Below, in pieces: positions 24,066-33,605 of a stretch of 64,000 nt of DNA. The notes under the pieces are model-generated. The model searched no databases. It saw nothing but the letters and a program-made list of their open reading frames with translations, and was not told the origin of the DNA. Position numbers and translations under genes: made by a program. This stretch comes from Marvania coccoides (taxonomy: Eukaryota; Chlorophyta; Trebouxiophyceae; Chlorellales; Chlorellaceae), in contig OY978097.1 of NCBI GenBank assembly GCA_963854735.1, positions 186,001-250,000 of the forward strand. Reading direction: 5' to 3'. Position 1 is the first letter of the stretch; every line of letters starts with the position of its first letter.

Positions 24066-25019
24066 ATGGCGCTGGCAACAAGCGCAATGATGAGAGTCAC
24101 TCCCACACAAAAGATTGGAGCAGCGGGTCGCCCCACTCGCTTCGCAGCGCTGCAGCCCTTCAAATTGCAGTCCAGGAAGAGGTTGGTGGCGCATTGGCTG
24201 GGCCAGATCCCAGCCATTCTCACCCCCTTCACTCCTCAAAGGAATTTTTATTTGATCTGCTTTGCTTTGCTTTCTCCTTGCAGGGTGTCCATCGCCCAGC
24301 GCGCTCGCGCCGAGGCCGAGCCCACCACCCCCACCTCTTCCTCGCAGCAGCAGAAATTCCTCGAGGAGGAGAGCTTCCGCATTGAGCGCGTCTCATTTGG
24401 TGCCATCCTCACCCCCATTGGCGTCGGCCTGCTGGTGTACGGCTTTGGCGCCTTTTTTCAGATGCTGCCCGGCGGCGGCATCTCCTCGCTGATGCTCATC
24501 TATGGCTTCCCCATCTCCGTGCTGGGATTCGCGCTCAGCTATGCACAGCTCAAGCCGGTGACTTGCCGCTCCACAGCTGAAGCCTTGGCCCTCAGAGCCA
24601 CCCAGGCCACCGACATTCAGACCCAGGTGCGGGAAGACGTCACCCGCTTCCGCTACGGAGACGAGCAGCACCTGGAGGAGGCGCTGGCCCGCATTTTCCG
24701 GTTCAACCAGGCGGGCGGCATCCCCCGCCGCCTGACCCCCATTTTGACCGCCCTCAGGGAGGAGGTGCGCGACGGGCGGTACACCCTAGTGCTGGAGTTC
24801 ACCACCAAGAAGGAAGCGATGACGGATGAGATGTGGGAGACGCGGCAAGAGAAGATTCAATCCTTTTTCGGTCCCGGTGTCATCGCTGAGTTGACATCAA
24901 CGGCGGTGGGCGAGGATGTGGCGCTGATCTGCGACGGCAGCGGCGCTGGGCGGGGAGGGGAGGAGAAGAAGGACCTGCTGCCGCCGCTGCTGCCTGGAAT
25001 GAAGCCTCGCCAGCAGTAA
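24066..25019 (+). CDS. DUF2854 family plastid membrane protein
   Basis: Most likely exons 24066-24181 and 24284-25019, giving 283 residues. The DUF2854 family occurs in cyanobacteria and plastids; its function is unknown to me. Seen: an N-terminal Arg/Ala/Thr-rich stretch without acidic residues that looks like a plastid transit peptide; two adjacent hydrophobic segments (about GAILTPIGVGLLVYGFG and SLMLIYGFPISVLGFAL); then a soluble domain with DVTRFRYGDEQHLEEALARI. Between the two exons a 102-nt segment begins GTTGGT and ends CTCCTTGCAG; it is a multiple of three and lacks stops, so the unspliced reading would simply insert 34 residues, including a hydrophobic run, into the protein. The spliced form matches the transit-peptide pattern better. 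Confidence 0.8.
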   Translation: MALATSAMMRVTPTQKIGAAGRPTRFAALQPFKLQSRKRLVAHWLGQIPAILTPFTPQRNFYLICFALLSPCRVSIAQRARAEAEPTTPTSSSQQQKFLEEESFRIERVSFGAILTPIGVGLLVYGFGAFFQMLPGGGISSLMLIYGFPISVLGFALSYAQLKPVTCRSTAEALALRATQATDIQTQVREDVTRFRYGDEQHLEEALARIFRFNQAGGIPRRLTPILTALREEVRDGRYTLVLEFTTKKEAMTDEMWETRQEKIQSFFGPGVIAELTSTAVGEDVALICDGSGAGRGGEEKKDLLPPLLPGMKPRQQ

Positions 25020-25867
25020 GGAACGTGGCACAGAGAAGAAATAATTATGTTTAAATGAAAAGATTTTGAGTTTTAAATTAATTTTTAATTTTATAGAGGG
25101 GCATGGCTTATTTTTACTTGCCTTACCTTCATGCTTTTTGACGGGCACCTTATTGTGTGGTGAGCACTATGGTTTCAAAACATCCGAGATTTGCTGGTCG
25201 CCACTCTGTTAACTTCATTTGATTTGATCCTTCACTTTAAATTTTAATTTAGAAAATGCACCAAAAGCTGATTGAGATACCAAAAACAGCGGCGTTGTAT
25301 AAATATTGAGGCCGCCTTCCTCTGGTTATCATGACGGGGGTGGGGGGGGGGGGGGGCGAAGCTGGCGTGCAGAGGTGCTATGTGTTTACTTGAAGTCGCC
25401 GAAATTTTGCAACTGCAGTCTGCAAAATCAAAATGTGGTTGAATGACAATCTGTGCCTCGCGATTTCCTTCCTTAATTCTCAACCCAACAATTTACATGA
25501 TGACATTCACTTTGAAAACAAATGTGGGGAGCAGCTTTCTGGCATGAGCAATGCCACTATTGTGTAAAGAAAGTTTTCCATGCACCAAGCGTTAACGCCA
25601 GCCACAAGGCGCTGAACATGCTTCAAAGTCTAGAAAAAATTGGCGTTGCAACTCACAGCAATGATATTAATCCAATGCAGACCATTACCTGACTGACGCG
25701 TCAATATGTCGATAGAGAAAAAATCAACAACGTTGGTGCTCAACACGCCGTCTCAAAATCTACTCGTACCGGCAATACAGTACAATCAATAAAAACGGCG
25801 TGAATCTTAATACGATATGATACAATAGGGGCTAGAAATATACACTCTGAAAACAATAAATTTTCAA
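25020..25867. other. Convergent spacer with a G-rich run
   Basis: About 850 bp. Contains G5-T-G15 at 25336-25356 and otherwise AT-rich DNA with many stops. No gene recognised. Confidence 0.45.
25336..25356. repeat. Poly-G tract (G5TG15)
   Basis: A near-perfect run of 20 G interrupted by one T. Such runs can form quadruplex structures and are error-prone in sequencing. Confidence 0.8.
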
Positions 25868-26558
25868 TCAAACATTGGTGGCAGATGCTGAAACTGAAGC
25901 AGAGGAGGAAGCGACCTCGTTGACATCGGGCTTTTCTTCCTTCTCAAACTCCTCTTTTTCAATCTTTTCCTTCTGCAGTTCTACTTCTTCATTTTCTGGA
26001 AGATCCACTTCAGCTAACTCTTCCTTTTCCGCCTCCTCCTCCTTCTCTCCCTTATCGATGTCAGGAAAATTTTCGCCCAGCTCCACCAAGCTTGCCCCCA
26101 GCGCGCTGCGCTTCTCTTCGAGGTCACGATCAAGCTCATTTTTGTTAGTTTTCAGGAGAGTCCTATGGCTGAGCAGCTCCTTCTTGTTCATGTTTTTTTC
26201 AGGCTTGCCGTTGAGAAGCAGCGCTCCCGCGTGAGCGTCCTCCAACTCAGAGCTAATCTCTTCGATCTTGGTCTCATGATCATTAGAGAACGCCAGTAGA
26301 AGACGGATGCTCCGCAGCGCTTGGTCGTTGGGGTAGGGGTCGGCCAAAGAAGCGGCCTGCTGAACAGACCAATCCGCATCAATAATTGAGGGGCGCACGC
26401 TATACAAAGATGTTAAGTTTTTGATTGAGAACCTTCTAAATTAAAATCACCTGCACGCTGCTCTCGTGCAGGACTGGAGAGAGCGTCCTGGCTGACGCAC
26501 AGCCAGCGCTGGCCAGGACAAGGAGGAGAGCTACAGCTTTGATGATGGAGAGATGCAT
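25868..26558 (-). CDS. Small secreted acidic coiled-coil protein (paralogue 1)
   Basis: Exons 26451-26558 and 25868-26359 give 199 residues; the intron (91 nt) uses CAG/GTGATT and a TCTGTTCAG acceptor, both phase 0. The first 24 residues form a clear signal peptide (KAVALLLVLASAGCASA), so secretion or an endomembrane/vacuolar site is inferred. The mature part is helical and very acidic, with EEISSELEDAHAGALL, a Glu/Lys-rich run near residues 150-185, and a Ser/Ala tail. I do not recognise a family. The block ALRSIRLLLAF ... SELEDAHA resembles the gene at 27038-27697 (ALMMRSLLDF ... SELEEAHA), and both have one short signal-peptide exon plus one long acidic exon, so they look like tandem duplicates. 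An alternative acceptor at 26394 would demand a GC donor. Confidence 0.6.
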
Positions 26559-27037
26559 TGTGGCCAATAAAATGACTATTTTCACAGTAATTAAGAATAA
26601 AAATAAGATCAGAAACATCTTCGAAATTCTCTCGCTTCATTGGATTTTCCAAATGCAAGAAAGATTCGAAGGGCAGCATGGGGTGAGTGTCATGCAGCAT
26701 GGAGGCTAGGAGTTCGGCCAAGTTCGTGTTCTTTAGAAAAAAAATAAGCATCTGCTTGTCGAGATTCAACGCCGTTTTAACCCCAGTGCTCCTAGTAAGC
26801 CGCTAACGATGTTTTCATTATATTTTTTATATGGATAGTTACAATGAAAAGCAGGATGGAAAAAGGAAGTTCAATGGAAAAGTTAAAAGCCATGCCGTGC
26901 TAGATTTTCCTGCATCAAAACCTTAAACTTTGCGCAATAAAACGTGCAACAAATCAGTCGGCCGAAAAGAACTATAGAGCAAAATAGTAGCAACGGGTGG
27001 GAGGAAATACCGAAATTCAATGTTTAATATGTGGTTT
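26559..27037. other. Spacer between the two acidic secreted-protein genes
   Basis: About 480 bp, AT-rich; promoter of the gene at 25868-26558 (-) and 3' flank of the gene at 27038-27697 (-). No other feature seen. Confidence 0.4.
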
Positions 27038-27697
27038 TCAAGCTCGCCTATCATGCAGCTCCTCCAGAAGCTCCTCCTCATCGACCTCCTCGTCGTCGTG
27101 GAGGTCTCCCAGAAAATCGCGGAACTCGCCAATTTCCTCCTCAACGTGCTCCTGCAAGCGGTCATGGAAACCCTCTACAGCCTCGGAAATGACCTCCTCG
27201 CCCTCCTCGTCGTCGCCCATGAGCTCGGAGGCGATCTCTTTCTTCTCTTCGACGTGCGCCTCCAGACGATCCAGCCAAGCAGCAGTGCGTTCATCCACGG
27301 TGTTCTCGATGTCATCGTGGATCGCCTCGGCACGGTCAATGTGGGTCTCCAGCTCAGCATGGGCTTCTTCCAATTCGCTTTCGACCTCATCGAAACGCGA
27401 GCGAAGGTCAATTTTGCGGGCAGCCTTTTTCTCATCAATTTCTTCAAAGTCGGCAAAGTCCAGCAGGGAGCGCATCATCAGCGCATGGGAAGCATCGCAC
27501 CCTGACAGAGTGGTCAGCAACTGGATTTTTAGGTTTTGGAAAGGAATTTTAGCATTCTGTCATGGCAGAAACCCAAGGATGGCTCTTTATGAATAGCTGG
27601 CTATTAAAAACATCACCTGGCTGGACGCAACGGCGCTCTTCAGCTTCCTGCCAGAGGCGAAGGACGCCATAAGGGCAACCACGACCAGAGCTTTCAG
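27038..27697 (-). CDS. Small secreted acidic coiled-coil protein (paralogue 2), start codon unclear
   Basis: Exons 27617-27697 and 27038-27520 (intron 96 nt, phase 0) give about 187 residues. The first exon codes a good signal peptide, KALVVVALMASFASG, followed by RKLKS, but the frame closes upstream at a TAG and no ATG precedes it; the codon before KAL is CTG. Either translation starts at CTG (27695-27697), or an upstream exon supplies the Met, or the gene starts at an internal ATG (27670) without the signal peptide. The second exon is highly acidic and helical (ESELEEAHAELETH, LEAHVEEKKEIASEL, DDEEVDEEELLEELHD). No family recognised. A dispersed repeat copy sits 45 nt upstream and may have displaced the original start. 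Confidence 0.5.
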
Positions 27698-27741
27698 CTA
27701 TCATTCATCAATTTATTATTATTATTTCTGCTTGCACTTCG

Positions 27742-27798
27742 GTGCCAGTCTGCTATGTTGCCTTAGCTGCTTCTTTGTGCGGACTTTAAACCTGTAAT
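27742..27798 (+). repeat. Dispersed repeat, copy C
   Basis: Reads GTGCCAGTCTGCTATG, then GCCTTAGCTGCTTCTTTGTG and GGACTTTAAACCTGTAAT, the longest match among three copies (others at 19414 and 22289). Followed by (ATGT)n at 27797-27813. Lies immediately 5' of the secreted-protein gene ending at 27697. Confidence 0.75.
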
Positions 27799-27813
27799 GT
27801 ATGTATGTATGTA

Positions 27814-28278
27814 GCAGCGCCATTGTGGCAGAAAAAGGAGGAGATGAGCAGCTGCTGCAAAAATTGCAATTAAGAAACGCTTGCTCTTATATTTTATTTC
27901 ACGACGCAACAATAAAAGAGCAACGCATCGGGCATGAAAGGAGGAGCAGAAGCAACTGCAAATTTCCATGGGACTGGCCAAGAAAAACCCAATTTATTTC
28001 ATTTTCACTCCCTCCTTTCCGCAGCACATGGCATTGCAAATGTGTTGATAAAATATTCAGATGGGAAATTAGCCCTATGGTATTTGCCCTCTTGGGCGGC
28101 AAATTGCTTTGGCCCTCCACGGCGCGCCAGCGTAAACTGTTTTGGGTGCTGAAATTTTGGCTACGATGCGCCAGTTTCTCTGTTTTATTAGTAAGAAATA
28201 TACAACTCTATTTTATATGCACAATTAAAACTGCCAATGGGGGATCAAAGCTGTCTCAAAACAGCGCTAGCGCCGAGT

Positions 28279-28279
<1 letters not shown>
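27814..28279. other. Spacer downstream of the cysteine-rich secreted gene
   Basis: About 470 bp, AT-rich, no coding signal. Open frames on both strands are short and overlap each other. Confidence 0.4.

Positions 28280-28319
<40 letters not shown>
28280..28319. repeat. Poly-T tract of 40 nt
   Basis: Forty uninterrupted T on the + strand (poly-A on the minus strand), 160 nt beyond the stop codon of the minus-strand gene at 28479. It resembles a retroposition tail or captured poly(A). Confidence 0.85.
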
Positions 28320-28323
<4 letters not shown>

Positions 28324-28478
28324 AACAAAATCAACAACAGGCAAACAATGACGGGATTGAAACGCCATGCAAGTCCTCCAAATCAAATTAAATGCGTTCA
28401 AACAACTTTTCCATGCAAAACCAAAATCGCCCAGGGCTGGTGTCCAAAATTCAACGGGGCGGACATGAAACTCAATTT

Positions 28479-29424
28479 TTAGTCATCCTCGTCTTGGTCT
28501 CCGAAATCATCATCATCATCCGCTTCTTCGTCATCATCATCGCGTCCAGTGGGCGAGGGTCCCGGCTGCCATGCTCCCAGCACAGTTTTGACGTTGCTCA
28601 CAACGCACTGGTCGTTGATAGTGTTAAGTTCGGTAAAATTGCCGCAGTTGGGTGCCTGCAAGGTGAGTAAACACGGGATTTTAAAATTTTATAAAAAAAA
28701 ACGAAATAAAGAAAGAAACCACTTGCCCGGCCAGCAGACGTTACGTCACACACAAAGAAAACGTCCTCTAGGTCGTCAGCTTCGTCGCGATCGACTGAGA
28801 AAAAGAGCAAGGAATGAGAAATGTTAGTATCTTATCAGGTGGGGAAGCAAAAAACGAGGATAGCTGGTTATAGCCAATGTTTCAATTGGAAAATAGGAAA
28901 TTGCGGGCGGGCAAAAATTACCTTTGCAAACGACTGCAGAGCACAGCGAGTCATCGCGGCAATCGCAGTCAAGCTCCCAGCCCAACCCCCCGCAGTTAAA
29001 GTCGCAGTTGATCTGCACGGTGAAAATCAAGGCCTCTCAGCGGAAATGAGAAACTCGTTAAAGAGCACTTGGAATAGGCGTGTATTACCTCCCAGGGCCT
29101 CCACACGCCTACATGAAACATTTAAAATATTAATAGCTTTGCAGTTGTGATAGATTGAAGTTTTTTTCCTATGCCCAATATATCCGAGGTTTGCATTATC
29201 ACCGCAACGGCAGGCGGCAGGGTATCGTTCGACCCCATCCAACGTGCTGAAAAGATCTCAAATTGATAATAACAGTATCTTTGCATTTCTAAAAGTTTAA
29301 TCTCACCGGAATCGGCGTCGCAGAGACCAGGGCGAGTGCCCTGCAAAAGGTGGCGAGAAGTGGCAAATCCTGCGCTGATGGCGCTGGCTACCAGCAAGAG
29401 GACGATCGCCTGGATCTTGGACAT
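28479..29424 (-). CDS. Small secreted cysteine-rich protein with acidic tail
   Basis: Best model: exons 29307-29424, 29203-29246, 28922-29012, 28727-28794 and 28479-28655, giving 165 residues. A signal peptide (IQAIVLLLVASAISAGFATS) is followed by RHLLQ. The third exon is packed with cysteines: NCDFNCGGLGWELDCDCRDD ... CSAVVCK, suggesting disulfides outside the cytosol. The last exon has a few Cys (NCGNF, DQCVV) and ends in an Asp/Glu run of about 25 residues. I recognise no family. The second exon (44 nt) is the least certain. The fourth intron can use a GC donor (CGG/GCAAGT, 28726) or a GT donor eight codon positions or fewer upstream (GAC/GTAACG); both keep frame. It lies next to the two acidic secreted-protein genes and shares their A-T/S-x-R-x-L cleavage border. 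Confidence 0.55.
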
Positions 29425-30309
29425 TGTTCGCAATCTAGTAAGGGCCTGGAAGTAAGATAAAGGAGCAATAACATGATAAGAAGAGGCAAAAGGTCGAGGT
29501 CCTTGGATGCCAACATGTCGAGAAGCAGGGGCTTGCCTGGGCCTTGGACAGCACGGTAGCGGCAATTATTGGGAAATGATGAGTGTTAAATGCAAAAAGA
29601 GCAGGGAAACGAAGCCATGCAAATTGCATGTACAATGAAAAGAAAGTAAGAAAGTAAGAAAGAAAGAAAGAAAGATGATACAGCGGCAGCCTCAAGAACA
29701 ATACACCGACTGCATATCCTAGAGTTGGCTAGTTGCGATGCTTCAGCGCTTATGGCCATTGTAGGTGCATCCTTCAGATAGAGGGAGAGGAGTAGTCTGC
29801 GCCGTGTCTTTTGCGGTGCGCGCCCGTCGAGTCTGGCTGAAAAATTCACAGCTGCCGCCTTTTCACCTGTAAACGTGTAAACATGTTATGCGGGAGTCTC
29901 TCGCTCGCCCTCCTCACTGAAGCTCCATACTTAATTGCGCGGGGGCAGCCGTATTTAGCTACAGTGGCTGGCTGGGGCAGCAGGCGCTCCCCAAGCGCTG
30001 GAGACGGCGGGGCAGGCGGGGGCTGCAGCAGAAGGGGCCATCCGACATCTGCATTGCTTGACTGTCCATTCGGTCTTTTACAAGTAATACAAGTAATATT
30101 TTTTTCATAATATTATTCAATAACAAGTTGTTCTCACAAACATAAAAACAAATGCCTTAGTATGCCGAAAGAGAGAGAGAGATAAAAAAAAACATAGTAA
30201 TATTGCGGTGTCGTTTTAGCAAGGGTAGGCCTCAAACAAGAACAACCTTGCCCAGCAAGTTGCTGGCCCCCCAAAAAAAAGTTTTCCAGAATTTTTTTTC
30301 CATAGCAAT
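29425..30309. other. Divergent spacer, secreted gene / DGAT1
   Basis: About 885 bp between the start of the Cys-rich gene (-) and the DGAT1 frame (+). Contains a GAAA-type microsatellite at 29638-29674 and a GC-rich patch near 29930-30070 with an open frame of 75 codons that I cannot connect to any exon. Promoters of both genes must be here. Confidence 0.4.
29638..29674. repeat. GAAA/GTAA microsatellite
   Basis: Imperfect tetranucleotide array: GAAAGTAA units followed by five GAAA units. Confidence 0.7.
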
Positions 30310-33037
30310 ATGCCGCGGAAGAAACAACCCGCCCAGCTGCAGCCCTTCAAGTTCGGCGACTTGCCGGAAGCCGCTCGCGCAAAAGTGACAGAGCAGCTGC
30401 TCGTTCTTTCCAAGCTGGACACCGTAACCAGCGTTGCCAAGAACATCAGCGTCCTGAGCTGCGTCAACAAGGAGCTGAGGGGGTGGGGAGGCCTGATGTG
30501 GAATCAATTCAGCGAGCAGCTGGACGCTGCTACTGCCGCCGATGTGAAAGAAAAAGGAAGTGCGCTCCCGTGGTTCCGCGGCGCCCCGCCTTCGATGCAG
30601 CACGAGCGTTTCCTGGACCCCAACCTTTGGGATTTCTTCTCGATTCAAAAACCGAGCACGCAAAGCCGCCACATGGTGGAGCTGCACATGCGCAACATGA
30701 ACCTGCCAGAAGCTGTGCCCAAGCGCGTGGCTGCTGAGATGCAAGCGGGCCAAGGCCGCCAAAGCGGCCGCGCTCCAAGCGGAGAGGGCGGCCAACCGCG
30801 CCGCCAAGATGGCCCCCGCCCAGTGCATCCTGGCCTGGATGGCGCCCCTGCTCGATCTGGACATCGGCAGCACCTCCTCCGATGCGCCTGCTGCCCCTGT
30901 GCAGCTCCCCACCGACGACGACACTTTCGTCTTCGCCCCCGACGCGCCCATCACCATCGGCCGGCTCCTCGCGTGCCCGCCCCTGCAAGGCATTGTCGCC
31001 ACCGTGCTGTTCGTCTTCGTCCTCTCGTTCGACACCCTCTTGGCCCTCCTGAGCGTTCTTTCTTCCTTGGTTGTCCACGCTTCTGCTGCCCTCCCCGCCA
31101 GCACCCTGATTTGGGCCAGCGTGCCCCTGGTCTTTCTGGTTACATTTTTCATCAGCTGCTTGATCTTTTGTGCCGCCGAATGGGCTATTTGCGCCGTCTT
31201 TAGGGCGTGCAAATGCTGTGTGATCGCCGTCGCCACAGCCATCGCCCGCATTCCTTCTTTCTTCGCCAAACCGATCAAGAAGGAGACCAAGGCCGCCCCG
31301 GTGCCCACTGCCCCCGTGCCTGTCGCCACTGTGACCACCCCCACCCCCATCAGCGCTCCCTCTGCAACTGTCGCGACCACCGTCGTTGCTGCGCCAGCTG
31401 CCCTGTCGCCGGTCAAGACCAAGCTCAAGCCCAAGGCGCACCTCGCCCCTGCTGTTAAAGACAGTGCCCCTTCCTCCCCCATCACCCCCACCTTGGAGTC
31501 TGCGCCGGCGCCCTCCTCTGCCAACCGCCATGAGTCGGAGGAGGAGCATGCCGCCGCCACCGTCGAGCCCCAGCCCCAGCCCTCCCCCGCCGTGCCCCAC
31601 AGCAAGAAGAAGCCCGCTGCGGCACCGATACACACCAAGTGCCAGGAGTCCCTGCTCACTACTCAGTTCCAGCCTGAGGGGCACAACGGCCTGGTGACCC
31701 TGGTGGTCGTTTTGATCTTCTTCGCCGCTGCCAACGCGCTGCTGGAGCACATCGACGCCCATGGCGCCAGTCTGCCCTCCGTGTCGGCGATGAAGGCCTC
31801 TGCTGGCGCCGTGCTGGCCCCTTGGACCGCCGCCCCGCTGCTCAAGTGCTGGGCGCTGCTGGCGTGTGCCTACATATTCGCGCTGGCCACTGAGCTGGTG
31901 GCTGCGCGCCGCCTGGCGGCCGAGCCCAACGGCCGCGTGTCCGCCACCCTCACTGAGATTTTCGCGACCGTAGCCCACCTCACGACCATCGCTGCGGTGC
32001 TCATCGCGCCCAGCGCTGCTACTTTCTTTGTCACGGACATCCAGCCTGTGCCTGGCATCGCGCTGGTGGCGTGCTCTGTGGTGGCTGGCATGAAGCTGCT
32101 CAGCTTCGCCCACGTGCACAACTCCCTGCGCCGTGAGACGCGCGCTGCTCGCTCAGGCAAGCAGCCGGCGGAGTCGATCGAGGGCGCCCTGGCAGAGTAC
32201 CCTGCCAACCTGACTCCCACCAACGTCCTCTTCTTTGTGGCAGCCCCCACGCTGTGCTACCAGACCAGCTATCCGCGTGGCGAGCGGGTGCGCTGGCTGC
32301 GTGTTGCGTGGCACGCGCTGGCGATGGGCACCTGCCTGGTGGGCATCGTTTCCATCTGGAACAGCGCCATGGTGTCCACGGTGGTGAGCTCTCGCGACGC
32401 GGTCGCCGCCAGGGTGAGTTGAAGTTATATTTATTTAATTTATTTTTAGAACAGTTATTTTCTTACGTACTTTCTCATTTATCTCCCCTGTTTTTTTTAC
32501 AACCATATACAGGGCTGGGTGCAGCTGCGCCTGGTGACCTTGGGGCTCTCCCTGGCCATCCCCAACACCCTTGTCTGGCTCCTCATGTTCGTGGCCTTTT
32601 TTCACCAGTACCTCAACCTGCTGGGCGAGGTGCTGCGCTTTGGGGATCGCGAATTTTACCAGGCATGGTGGAACGCCACAACTGTGGAGGACTACTGGAA
32701 GCTGTGGAACGCGCCCGTCCACAAGTGGATGCTTCGCCACATCTACTTCCCAATCACCAATGCCACCAACGCCAAAGGGCTGGCGATGGTCATAGTCTTC
32801 TTCCTCTCAGCCGTCCTGCACGAGCTGGTGGTGGCCATGCCCCTGCGAACGCTGTCGTGCACCACGCTGTACGCCTTCGCTGGGATGATGGCGCAGGTGC
32901 CGCTGGCGTGGGGCACCGCCTGGATGAAGCGGCGGTGGGGCGTTGAGTGGGTGGGGAACGCCGTCTTCTGGGTGACGTTCTGTGTGCTGGGCCAGACGAA
33001 CGCGCTGATCCTCTATGCGAACGCAGTGGCGTTTTAG
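30310..33037 (+). CDS. DGAT1: Diacylglycerol O-acyltransferase 1 (DGAT1) with long N-terminal extension
   Basis: DGAT1 core: from about 31650 (SLLTTQFQPEGHNGLVTLVV) to the end. It catalyses the last step of triacylglycerol synthesis in the ER. Seen: YPANLTPTNVLFFVAAPTLC, FYQAWWNATTVEDYWKLWN, PVHKWMLRHIYFP and the MBOAT histidine in SAVLHELVVAMPLR. A GT-AG intron occupies 32414-32512. Upstream, a continuous frame from 30809 encodes two extra membrane segments (about 31000-31200) with a KCC-type cysteine cluster and a Pro/Ala/Lys linker. A further GC-rich frame, 30310 to about 30760, codes FGDLPEAARAKVTEQLLVL and similar. It joins the first frame in phase if 30727-30823 is an intron (GTGGCT...CCCAG, 97 nt, GC-rich), giving 843 residues; otherwise there is a one-base frameshift or a separate start at 30809 (709 residues). 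Confidence 0.85.
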
Positions 33038-33605
33038 CTGAGAATGGCTCAAACAAGGGAGTATAACTATATCCACAGAGAGAGGTATTTAATTTATTTT
33101 TTGGCCCATGTGCACCAGACTGTGCCAGCTCTGCTTTATTTTGTTATTTATTAGTGACCAGTGACCACCACTTGTACTGCTTCCCACCCCTACCCCTCCT
33201 CCCCAGTGCAGCGACGACGCTGATTTGTGCTTTGCGTGTATTTATCAAGAGAAGAGAATTGTTGTAACGAGAAAAACTTTAGCAGTGGGAGAATGGCAGC
33301 AGAGTTTTAAGATGAGATCTGTGGCTTTTCGGGCCCTGGCAATGCAGCAGAAAGTTGGAACCAAAGGCGGGATTGACGTCGCCCAAGAAAAGTAAGGCAG
33401 CGCTCTTAACGCCCCCGATGACTGCTTTAAAAAATTAAGAAAAATAGTAAAATTGTTGATAGAGCATCGTTTAAAAAACTCGCTGTTTTCATCCACTTCG
33501 TTGAGGAGAAAATGTTGGGCTGTACCTGTATTTGACTTGATGGCGGCGGAGAAACGCACAAGCGCGAAAGCATTATTTTTTAAAATTATTTTTTATCGAG
33601 TCAAA
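33038..33605. other. Spacer between DGAT1 and rsmG-like gene
   Basis: About 570 bp, 3' flank of DGAT1 and promoter of the next + gene. AT-rich; no feature recognised. Confidence 0.4.

Noticed and set aside
26360..26450. GC-donor intron in the first acidic secreted-protein gene (55 nt, acceptor at 26395)
   Set aside because: A canonical GT-AG intron of 91 nt (26360-26450) also keeps frame, so I did not count this gene among the GC-AG cases.
28690..28745. Counting the Cys-rich gene intron 4 as a definite GC-AG intron
   Set aside because: A GT donor (GAC/GTAACG) 18 nt upstream also joins in phase; kept as ambiguous.
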